A DNA stretch of 64,000 nucleotides from Tomocerus qinae (taxonomy: Eukaryota; Arthropoda; Collembola; Entomobryomorpha; Tomoceridae), in assembly GCA_020055645.1 (NCBI GenBank), contig CM034546.1, positions 103,499,812 to 103,563,811 of the forward strand, given 5' to 3'. Positions 47,098-57,567 of the stretch are shown piece after piece. Numbering within the stretch: the first letter of the stretch is position 1; every line of letters starts with the position of its first letter. A program made the position numbers and the translations under genes. The notes beneath the pieces are model-generated. The model worked only from the letters and a program-made list of their open reading frames with translations, was not told where the DNA came from and did no database searches.

Positions 47098-48623
47098 ATG
47101 AAGCCAAAAATAAATGTCGAGTTGGATAATCCAACTGAATTGTACGACCCTGGTCAAAGCATCTCCGGTCGAGTTTTCATAGATTGTGAGAAAGATGACA
47201 GAACAAATGGTAAGATGTAATCTTGTTAAGAAAACTGAATTCGTGAGTGTTACAACTATACCAAATAAGTTTGGGCCCATTGTTTGGGCGAAACAATGCC
47301 GTTCGTGACAGAATACAATGGACGCTCTTCGTTCCATCGGCAGGTCTCTATTGTTCTCTGTCACGCAGTGCACCTCTTCACCTAAATAATGGGCCCAAAC
47401 TTATTTGGTATTTGTAATACTACAAATATAATTAAAACAAACTGATAATATGTAATGTGACCGCATATAAATGTTTGGTTTGAATTTTGTAATTAACCAG
47501 GAATGGAAATCGAAATAATAGGAGGAGCTTTTGTGCGCTGGAGAGGGGAAAAGATATCTTCCTTTCAAAAAGAAGAAACAACGGAAACCGTGCCACGCAC
47601 TGCGGCAGAAAAATATTTTTGGTCTGTGATTTTTCATGGTACTTTAACTACTACAACTTCATATCTACTACTGATTAAATAAATTTTCAAATTAATTGTG
47701 AATAAAACTTCTCCATACTATTTAAATAGGAGCCAAAGGGACAACTCTGCGTAAAGGGCGAAATACTTATCCCTTTGCAAAAACACTGCCTTTAAATATT
47801 CCAGGCTCGTTTAAAGGGCCACATGGCGCTGTGAAATACGAAGTGAAAGTTAATATAAAACGTTCCATCTTTCGGTTTAATGATAGGTTCAAAAAAGAAT
47901 TTCAAGTGAATAGCATGCCCTGTGACCTCAATACTCTGAGCTCTGCAACCAATCATGTATACATCTCGAAAGACAAAACTATATGTTGCTGTTGTTGTAA
48001 GAGTGAACCCATTACAGTTATCTTTGACATCCGACGAATGGGCTATATCCCTGGGGAATATCTTTCATTTAAGGCCGAAGTGAAAAATTCAAGCAACTCT
48101 ACAGTTGTTGGCTGTAAGCTTGCACTATTTCAAGTAAGTTTTCTCAAAACTATTTCCAAACTGCCCTAAACATGTTTTTCCAAGCAGCTTAATTATATAA
48201 TTTATGACCTATCTTTAGCGAGCCACTAACTACGCCGAAATGCGTTCAAGGGTATCATCTAGAGAAGTTGCTAGTGCTAATTTAACATCAGGGTTACCTT
48301 TACTTTCTGGAGCTAGTTATTGTTGGGAGGAAGATTGTCTACAAATTCCAACTGTCCCCATAAGCAAATTGGGAGGATTTTGCAATATAATCGACGTGGA
48401 ATACCAAGTGACGGTGAATGATTCATTTTTCTACGTGAAAAATGAAAAAAAAATTAAGTAAACCAAGAATTCAGAGAAAGATTTTATTTTTTTACTCCTA
48501 TTGTGCAATTAAAATATAACCATACTATTGTAGTTGGAAGTACGGATTAGTGGATCTAGGGCGTTACGTGTGAATGCCCCCATCATTATTGGAACTATTC
48601 CTTTGAAACCTCCAGATGAATAG
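47098..48623 (+). CDS. Alpha-arrestin, array copy 6
   Basis: Coding exons are 47098..47209, 47501..47638, 47730..48133, 48219..48413 and 48534..48623 (312 aa). Exon 1 is nearly identical to copy 5 (MKPKINVELDNPTELYDPG). Exon 2 has MEIEIIGGAFVRW, then the loop RGEKISSFQKEETTETVPR. Exon 3 keeps KSEPITVIFDIRRMGYIPGEY with the Cys patch CCCCCKS. The tail is short, ending IIIGTIPLKPPDE, with no PPxY. Donors of introns 1 (GTAAGA) and 3 (GTAAGT) are near consensus. Intron 1 contains a 148-bp MITE. The upstream spacer is interrupted by the hAT-like MITE and the 2.3-kb element. Confidence 0.82.
47261..47408. mobile_element. Tc1/mariner-like MITE in intron 1 of arrestin copy 6
   Basis: A 148-bp element has perfect 20-bp inverted ends, CCAAATAAGTTTGGGCCCAT, and is flanked by TA on both sides (47259-47260 and 47409-47410). 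It has no coding content. No other copy has it. Confidence 0.88.
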
Positions 48624-48749
48624 GATATTCATCCTGTAAATTACAATTCCAATGTGATATAATGGATCAGAGTTACCACTTTCTGATTACAATTTATTAC
48701 TATATATGCATTGCTCAAATCCAAACACACTGAAAAATTGATCTTATGT

Positions 48750-48798
48750 GAATATATATATATGTGTGAATATATATATATATCACATTAATATAGAA
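48750..48798. repeat. (TA)n microsatellite
   Basis: Two short TA runs are joined by GTGTGAA, and the flanks (TTATGTGA-like and TCACATTAA) are partly self-complementary. Confidence 0.85.
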
Positions 48799-50654
48799 TT
48801 AATGTGATGTACAATTCAATTTAGTTGCGAATAACTCGTAGTAGGTGGTCAATTTTATCGTATATAATATAATGTGTAGGGTTTTTCACATTCCTATGAA
48901 TGAATGTTTGTTTAGTTGGGGTAAATTGTGAAACTGTTGTACATTATGTTGAGGGTTTGTGACAATAAGTAGATACAAAATGCCTTTCTGTGTATTCAAT
49001 ATTAATTTATCATGTTAAAGCAGTTTTTAAGTTGCATTAAAAGATAATTTGAATATGGCTATGAATATTTAAATCTTTAAAATGCGTTTGGTAATGTTTG
49101 TCAATAGTTGAGAATGAATAACTGAAACCTTGTGTTTATCAGCATTTCAGTCCACTTGCAAGCCTGCAGTTAACTCTGCCAAATACTAACCTAGTCGATG
49201 ATACTATGAGATTGATGATGATTGTTATTGAGATCATTGAAATAAATTCTACTCTAAATGAAAAGTGATTTGAAAGGGCCAATTGTGACACTGAATCTCA
49301 TCATTTTAAATTTCATGTGAACACTATTCATTTTCCATTCCCAATTCCTATGCTCTGTGGCCTATAGTTGCTAAGTTGTTTATGTAAAATTGAACAACAA
49401 AACAAATCAATCAATTTAAGGCACGTGTGACTCAGTTTTGGAAATTTCAATTGACTATCAAAATACATGTTAAAATTTTTTGCCATTTTTGCTATTTTGT
49501 CCAGAGTTCTATCTAGATTTGCTTGTGTAATACAGATTTGGAATGGCAAATGCATTGGCTTGGATTTGGATCGGGTGCTTTTTTGATATTAGTAGGTTAT
49601 CTAACATTATCAATGGTTGAACTTTTTGGCCGATTTTTTGTCAAACTTTCAAAATTGAAATTAAAATGTATGCAAACGGGGAACAATATCAAAAATGCAC
49701 CCGATCCAAATTAAAGCCAATGAATTTGCCATTTCAAATCTGTACTACACAAGAAAGTCTGGTTAGAACTCTGGACAAAATATCAAAAATGGCAAAGAGA
49801 GTTTAATGAAAAAGTGTAAAATGTAAGCTAGCTGATGCTTGACCGGATGTGCAAGTCATAGAATATCCGACATTGAAGCAATGGACTGATGTCAACTTGA
49901 CATGAGCTAGAGCATAGAGCTTTTTCTCTATGCCAACGCTGATGGTGTCATAATTTTCATGCTTTATCACAGTCAGTAGTAATTCGATCCCATGGTTACT
50001 GATGTCCCACCCAAGGGATAGCAGTGCAATCGAAATAATAATGTGTGGAAATGCAAATGTGCCTCTACATTCAAATGTAGCCAGTTCATGGCATGAACAA
50101 ATTCTTGGGCACATTGGATGAATTTGCAGTGCAGATTGCTGTTGCTATTGGCTCCCTGTGTTAAATAACTACATACCATTCAAAATTAGGAACTTCCTTG
50201 GGAACTTTTCATTTTGTTATTTTGAAGTATTGCACTATTATGCTGCCCAGCGTCGAATACTGCGATTGTGTGGTTATCTCCAGTTAGTTTTTCGGTTAGT
50301 AGGGCTATGGGTTTCGGCTACCGTTAGAAGCATATTTTAATTTGAATTTTGAAATATTTCAAAATTTCGAATTTCGAAATAAAAGAGGAACAGCCACCTT
50401 AACACAAGAGGTTGACTTTGTCTATAATCTACAAATTACATTCACATATTGAAGATTGGAATCAGACGTTTTTATTTTAATTTAGTTTATTATGCAATTC
50501 AAATACTAAATAGGATTTTATTCTTTCGGCTACTAAATTTTAAAGATCATTTCCAACTATAATTCCTACCTACCTACCAAAACACCAAAACCTACCAAAA
50601 CAACAACTAAGATATCAAACACCAACGTTTACAAAATTATCGTTACATTTCATC
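48799..50654. other. Spacer between arrestin copies 6 and 7
   Basis: It holds the hairpin MITE at 49482-49793 and otherwise AT-rich DNA. Frames on the - strand near 49803-50179 have no domain that I recognise. A self-complementary run of AATTTCGAAAT type lies near 50340-50385. No copy of the 18-bp upstream motif was found before copy 7. Confidence 0.5.
49482..49793. mobile_element. Hairpin MITE
   Basis: Arms of about 109 bp (49482-49590 and 49685-49793) are closely complementary, beginning GCCATTTTTGCTATTTTGTC. The flank ACTATCAAAATACATGTTAAAA resembles the start of the hairpin at 41490. Confidence 0.75.
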
Positions 50655-51918
50655 ATGAGGCCTGTGATATCTGTACATTTGAATAATCCAAGTGAAACTT
50701 ATGATCCTGGCCAAATCGTTGCTGGATCAGTTTTTATAGATTGTGAGGAAGAAGATAGAACACATGGTAAGATATGACAAAGACAAGCACAGTAAAAAGA
50801 ACTGAATAACATCATCTCATTGGTTGGGATGTTATAATTTTCCAGGACTAATAATCAAAATAGTAGGAAGAGCATATGTGTATTTTACTGAGAAATATAC
50901 AACATACTGTAGAGGGAAGAAAAGAGAAACAACGGTACCCCGGACTTCTGAAGAAAAATATATCTCTTCCGTTATAATACATGGTACTTGATAAATTGCT
51001 TTTGTTGTCTGTAATTTTTCACCTAATAATTCACTCTTCGAACAGAAAACGATGGGACAACACTACATTCAGGCCGTAATACTTTTCCTTTTTCAACAAC
51101 ACTACCTTTACATATTCCAAGCTCATTTAGAGGACTCTATGGCTATGTGAAATACGAAGTAAAAGTCAATATAATACGCTCCATCTTCCAATTTAATGAT
51201 AGATTCAGTAAGGAATTTAGAGTAAACAGCATGCCCTCTGACCTGAACAATGTGAGTTTAGCACCGACCCCTGTCAACATCACCAAAGAGAAAACTATCT
51301 GTTGTTTGTGGTGTGAGAGTGACCCAATTACACTTACTTTTGAAATGCATCGAATGGGTTATGTTCCTGGAGAATATCTTTCATTTAAGGCCACAGTGAG
51401 AAATTCAAGCTACTCAGAAGTTACTGGTTGTACGCTTATGCTCTTTCAAGTATGTTTTCTCAAAAAGTTTCCCAAAATTGTCATAAAAATAGAAACAAAG
51501 TTATAAAATATTTATGATGAATTTTTAGCGATCAACTTACTACGCCCAAATGCGTTATAGAACGTCTTCTAAGCAAATCGCTAGTGCCTTTTTAACATCA
51601 GGATTACCTTTACTTTCTGGAGCTAGTCATGTTTGGCAAGAAGACTGCCTGCGAATTCCAGTCACCCCAATTAGCAAATTTGGAGGATATTGCAGAATAA
51701 TCGACGTTGAATACCAAGTGACGGTGAATAATTTACCTCTTTTCCCTACATTTGAATAACTTGATCAAATTCATTCGGAGAAAGTTTTTACATTTTTATA
51801 TCTCTTACGAAATGATACTTTATTTTAGATGGAGGTAGAAATCAGAGGGTACTTTGCATTACGTGTGAATGCTCCGATCATTATTGGAACTATTCCTTTA
51901 AGAATTTTAGATCATTAA
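50655..51918 (+). CDS. Alpha-arrestin, array copy 7
   Basis: Coding exons are 50655..50766, 50846..50983, 51046..51449, 51529..51723 and 51829..51918 (312 aa). Start is MRPVISVHLNNPSETYDPG. Exon 2 reads LIIKIVGRAYVYFTEK with the loop YTTYCRGKKRETTVPRTSE. Exon 3 holds IPSSFRGLYGYVKYEVKV, CCLWCESDPITLTFEMHR and GYVPGEYLSFKATV. The GPHG turn of other copies is GLYG here. The tail is very short (IIIGTIPLRILDH). Donors of intron 1 (GTAAGA) and intron 4 (GTGAAT) follow the array pattern. Clearly diverged from copies 1-6 but open throughout. No PPxY. Confidence 0.8.
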
Positions 51919-52189
51919 TTGCACAGATTACCATCGCTTTACTAAATGGCTCCAACTAGATTCAATGAATTTGAGTTATTATCATAGCGTTAAAATGGCT
52001 ATTATATTTTTGAATATATACTGTATAGAGAGCTTTCTGTTTAGGAGCTTACTACACCTGAAAGAATTCTCTAATAAATTCATCCTTCTTCATTCTTTAC
52101 AAGGGCATCCTGTACACAAGTTAGAAATAGTATTACAATTTTATTATTGTACACGTCACAAAAACTCGACTTATGCACAAAAATACATC

Positions 52190-52207
52190 AAGGATTCTAT
52201 AGTTACT
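52190..52207 (+). promoter_or_regulatory. Shared upstream motif, arrestin copy 8
   Basis: AAGGATTCTATAGTTACT lies 208 bp upstream of the ATG of the most diverged copy. It is an exact match in otherwise largely unrelated spacer. Confidence 0.5.
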
Positions 52208-52397
52208 TTTCTGTGGGACTGCTATGTCACTATTATAAACAAACATTAACACACATACTACATAAATGCACACAGTGACACACGGATTGAAGCAGTGTGA
52301 TGAAACTAAAAATGGTATAGTATGGGATATGAGATTTTATTCGATTGGAAGCTGAAATTGGAATAATACTGTTTACTATTATTCGTTATATTTCAAA

Positions 52398-53875
52398 ATG
52401 AGGTTTGAAACATCTATAAAACTGGACAACCCAACTAAAATATATGAGCCTGGTGAAACCGTCACTGGTTCAGTTTTTATAGATTGTGGGGATGATGAAA
52501 TCACACATGGTAAGACGTGTTAAGTTTTGTAAGAAAGACTTCTTTTTATAATTCATAACATGCTAACTGATATTTCATGTAATAAAACTACGTATGAATA
52601 GTAAGTTGGAGTGTGCAATTATCTAGGAGTGAAAATAGAAATAGTAGGAGGGGCGACGGTAGATTTTACAGAGAAGGAGGTGAAGAAAAAGTATTTCGTC
52701 GATGAAATGTCCAGTACAATAAGATCAAAGAAAGTCACAAGAACTGCAGCTCACAATGCGGAAGAAAACTATTTGTCGTTTTTGATTCATGGTACTTACT
52801 CTTTTTGTCCATTTGTTGTTTATTAGACGAGTTATTTAACGTTGATGGAATATCCCTCATCGTTGCATCCTACTACAGTTAACATGAAATTTGGAGGCTA
52901 TTTAGCAACTCGTTAATTTCTCCTTAACTAAATAAATTTTCAACCAATGGTTTTTAAAATTAAAATTGTTCTTCAGGAGTATCTGTTTAAACAGGAACCG
53001 ATGGGACAGTCCTGAATAAAGGCCGCACTACATACCCATTTTCATATACCCTGCCGTTACAAATTCCTTGCTCGTTTGCAGCAGTCTATGGCTTTGTGAG
53101 ATATGAAGTAAAAGTTACTATAAGACGGAGTAGAAACGTAGACTGTTTAGGATATGATCTTGAGTCCAGTGAAGAATTTCGAGTGAATATCGCGTCCTAT
53201 GACCTAAGCATGAGATATACATCGAATCCTGTATGCATTACGAAATGCAAAACTTTTTGTTGTATTCGCTGCAAGGGTGGTCCAATTAAACTTACCTTTG
53301 AAATGGACCGAGTGGGATATTTTCCTGGGGAATATACGTCATTTGAAGCTACAGTCTATAATTCAAGCAAAACAAGAGTTAATGGCTGTAAGCTTATGAT
53401 TTTTCAAGTATGTTTTCGTTTGCCAAAAATGTCCAATGCAAATCATTTAACTTGCAGAGTAATTGAAGTAGCTTTAAATTTTATGTCGATGTATTCAGCG
53501 AGCTATTTACCATCCCAATGATATTAACAAGATTCAGACGTCAGTAAGAAAAATCGCTGAACTCATTTTAACATCAGGTTTACCTTTACGTCGTGGAGAC
53601 AGTCATAATTGGCGAGATGAACACCTCCAAATTCCAGTTGATGTTCCCCCGAGCAAGTTGGGAGGATACTGTAAATTAATTGACGTGGACTACGAAGTGA
53701 CGGTAAATGATTTACTTCATTGTTCCTGTAATTGACTAATGTGAGAAAGATTAAATCTTAAGCTATTTAGACATGCTAATGAATATTAATACAGATGGAA
53801 GTACAATTTCGCAAATCCTCAACGTTATGCGTGACTGTTCCAATCGTCATTGGAGTATTACCTCGTGATGGATAA
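52398..53875 (+). CDS. Alpha-arrestin, array copy 8 (most diverged)
   Basis: Coding exons are 52398..52509, 52627..52791, 52995..53407, 53499..53702 and 53795..53875 (324 aa). The start is MRFETSIKLDNPTKIYEPG. Exon 2 is the longest in the array (165 nt), with an expanded Lys-rich loop (KEVKKKYFVDEMSSTIRSK). Exon 3 is 9 nt longer and has IPCSFAAVYGFVRYEVKV, FCCIRCKGGPIKLTFEMDR and GYFPGEY. The last exon ends VPIVIGVLPRDG, so the IIIGTIPL motif is altered. Splice sites are standard (GTAAGA, GTATGT, GTAAAT). It sits at the distal edge of the array, next to a decayed fragment. No PPxY. Confidence 0.8.
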
Positions 53876-53877
53876 TT

Positions 53878-54045
53878 AACGTGGACTACTACGAAGTGAC
53901 GGTTTGTGATTCAATTCATTCCTACAAATGGCCATAAAAGAAAGTCGCCATTGAATTATTTAAGAAATGCTAGTTGGAAGTAGAGAATTCTTCCCATTAT
54001 GTGATTTCATTAACCATTATACATTGGTGGAATTATCCCTCTTGA
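53878..54045 (+). pseudogene. Decayed ninth arrestin fragment (end of exon 4 and exon 5)
   Basis: GTGGACTACTACGAAGTGACGG repeats the end of copy 8 exon 4 (GTGGACTACGAAGTGACGG). About 70 bp later, GAAGTAGAGAATTCTTCC and the following bases align with exon 5 of the array (encoding E-V, then PII-GTIP) but with altered residues (IHWWNYP). No upstream exons are seen. It is a partial tandem duplicate or the ruin of an older gene. Confidence 0.6.
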
Positions 54046-57000
54046 GACTCAAACGCAGGTTTTCAGTATATGGTCTCAATTAGACCTTATACTGGAAATA
54101 GACTACTCTATGGACTAATTTATGCAAAATAAATTGAGTTTTGCTTGATAATTTCTATTCTCTCATCTTTTGAATCGAATTTTCATGAAGTCGTCAGCAA
54201 AGAGATAATTTTTAAACTATTTAGGTATGTAAATGGTAAAATTATGAATATTTTAAGTCCAATCAACTATCTGTATTACTTAGGATATATTTTTTGAGGT
54301 TCAGAACATTTTGATATTGGAGTCCAAGATAGGTATCAAAAATCCAAAATTTGGACTACTGAGATACAGTGGTGGATGTTAGCTTGATTGAGTTTACTAT
54401 TTACTGAGATTACTATAATTAGGAAGTAGATTCATCGAAAGGATAGCATCAAATTAATATAGTAAACCTCTTATAAGTCTGTCAAAGGTAACTGGTGCCA
54501 GATACAAAAGAAAGTAAACTTTCTTTGAGTGTTTGTTTATTTCGTATTTATGTAGTTATTTATTTTACGCGTAGGTACATACGTATTCAATTCATTTCTT
54601 CAGTTAGTTTGCATCAACTCTTTAACAATTATTATAGTATTAGTATGTTATTATTAATTTGATTTTAATGGTAAGGTTGGGTAACTGAACTAAGTAATCT
54701 TCTCCATAATCATACTAATAGTACATAGGTATAGTCAATAAGTCGTTACATCATGTAATTAATTAGTATTCACAATAAATAGTAGTGTACATACAGATCA
54801 ATAGGCAAACCATTTTGTTATAACCTATAGTAGTAAAGTCTATGATAATAGGAAGGTTTTTGCTCAACCCATTTGAACCACAATTAAAACCAAGCACTCT
54901 TGGTTTCAACTGTTGTCAATAAATTAGGTAGTTCAAACTTTAATTGTTAATTAACCATCCACCAGTCAGTCAATCAATCAATCCCTTCTCCATTCAAATT
55001 AAATCCTTAAATTGTACAGGTTATTAGAGATATAAATATTCGTATATATTCCATTGTCATCTAGTAATAAGGAATATATGTATTTACATACTGATACGTT
55101 TACTAACAACACAGTTCATGTGTACATCTGCCTGTTATCTACAGAAGGGTTCCTTTTGACATACTACATTGTACTACATGTAATTTACTAGCATCTGATT
55201 AGTGAACTAGTTCTAAATATGTATGTGTGTACAGCTCTAAAATGTCTTAACTATTGTTAACTACTATGTGTGTGTGTCGTCGTTTGCTATAGGTATATAA
55301 AATTTCACAGAAGATAGGAGCAAAAATATGAATTTTCGAATTCGGATTATTTTATATAGTAATATTCATTCTGCATTTCTGATTGTACCTGTCCGTGATG
55401 TTTAGATTTTCGATTGTGACTATTATTTAAAATAAACCAAATCAAACTGCTCCTTTAGAAATCATAATACTTTTGATTTGTCTCGGGTCTCTATGAATTC
55501 CAAACTGGTTGAATTTTGTATCTCTAGTCTTTAGCACAGAAAATACATTCTCACTTTCTCCAAGCTGGAGAAAGTAGGCATTTATTTTCTCTGAGTGTAT
55601 TTTGGGTTTTTCTATACTTTTTCTATACACTACAATATAAGCCATAAATATCATTGGATTTCAAATAATAGTCAACTCTGTACAGTAGAATTGTTACAAT
55701 TTTATCAGTTTGTCTCCACATTGTTACAGTTATGACTAGCATGCGACTGAACTCTTTTTTCTTAATTTTAAATGCAATTCTTCCCACTAATTCAATTGAA
55801 AGTTTATTGTATGTAATATTTGTGTATTGAATTATTGTGAGCGTTTTTCATTCGTATACCTAGCTAAATTTTCGTCATTCTTATTTTGATTTGTATTTAA
55901 GCACGCAAGGATGTTATCATTTTCGTTACTCGGTGATTTCTTGTAGAATAAACTAGTAGTCTTACATAACATGCAAGAGTATAAGGTGAAAGTTAAAGGT
56001 TTAGTAAGTAGTTATATATATTATGATGCTTTCACCATTGAAAATGAACACAAATGTTTTCTTAACATTAACATCAACATTTTTATAATTCATTTACCTC
56101 ACACAATAGACATTCACACACAGTAGAAATGACTTTCTTAAGGATTGAGTTTTAGCGGAAAGCAAGCATGTTTAAGAAACTTTTACCATCCTTTTATAGT
56201 AATACAAATTACATGAAGATCTCAAAAAGTAGCAACTTCTAGTAAACTATACGGCGACCAGCGCATAAGGGCGAGCGCAATTTACGGATTATCTTGTTTG
56301 ATAACAAAGAACAAAGCTAGGAGGCTTTGTTTATATATCTTAAGTAGCTGACTTCGTCATTTCTTCTGTTTTTACCAGTTGAAATAGTCACAGTCAGTTT
56401 AGGGAATCGATTGCTTTTCAGCGAGATTGTATTGCAATATTCCTAGTAGTTGTTTTAGGGTATATGTATATACAATTGTTATAATTGGGGAGAGGAGTAG
56501 GAAGGTATATTATATGTGGTATATATCGTAATTAGTACTTTGTATGCAGTAATACTTACGTAATTAGGTAGGTAGTAATTTATGTTACTTTTTGTCATTG
56601 TCATAAATGTTAATTGAGCATTTGTACAACTCTGCTTAAAGTTACTATTGTTCAAGTCCGCGTTATATAGCTAATACCCCACGGACGCAGGTGATGGGGT
56701 AATGATAACAAAACCCTCTGACAAAAGTCAACATGAGTGACGTTATAACTGTTTCTTTAAAATGCAAAAAGGTATTATAGCAGTAGAATAGAGGGCGAGT
56801 TAACATAACATCAAGGTTAGTTTAGTTACACAAACACACATAAAGGAAAACACAATTATCTTCCCAACTAGCACACTCTTTTAAATAGTCACATTAATTC
56901 CACTCGTTATGGAAGGCATAGGATTGTCTGCAATCACTACTGACCTTACTGTGTATACAATATCCAGTAGGTCATCTAAAATGTGTTTACTGCAGTGCAG

Positions 57001-57567
57001 TTATCATTAGCGTTCACATTAATTGTTTCTCTTCTGAATAGAAAGCAAAAATTTAATTTCAAAAAAAATTCATAGCTAATACGTGTAAATGACCTAGGAG
57101 ATAATCCTTACACATAGAATAATAACTTGGCAAGGTCTAAAAAATGTAAACATAGAAAAATGCACACTTGTTCATGCTCTCTCTCTCTCTGCACAGAAAC
57201 AAGATAATGAATCCACTCGTTACAATATTTAGTATCTACATGAAAACACCATACCATACACAGTCTTAGTTTTGTAGAGTTATTAGTCTTATCTTATGGA
57301 AAAAACTTGACTTACAGATAGAATCACCGAGTAACGAGTTTCTTCGTCTTCGCTTTTTTTAGATTTAATACTTTCTTACACTTTACACTGCTCCGATATC
57401 TGTCCTTTTGTAAAAGAAATTCTGAATAAAGTATACAGAGAGTTTAAGAGTATGGTTTTTAACATTCAAGTATGTAAATAACAGTTTGTATTTGTATACC
57501 TATAGTATGTGTATGTATTTAGACTATTTTTCGGCGATTGATTGATTGACTGAACGAGGACTAATTG
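54046..57567. other. Intergenic DNA and probable 3' UTR of the Mid1/NALF-like gene
   Basis: AT-rich sequence with no domain-bearing frame. The right end is probably the 3' UTR of the - strand gene; its extent is not determined. A (CT)n run occurs near 57178-57191. Confidence 0.5.

Noticed and set aside
49803-50179. - strand frames between arrestin copies 6 and 7
   Set aside because: Short, overlapping in two frames and without motifs.
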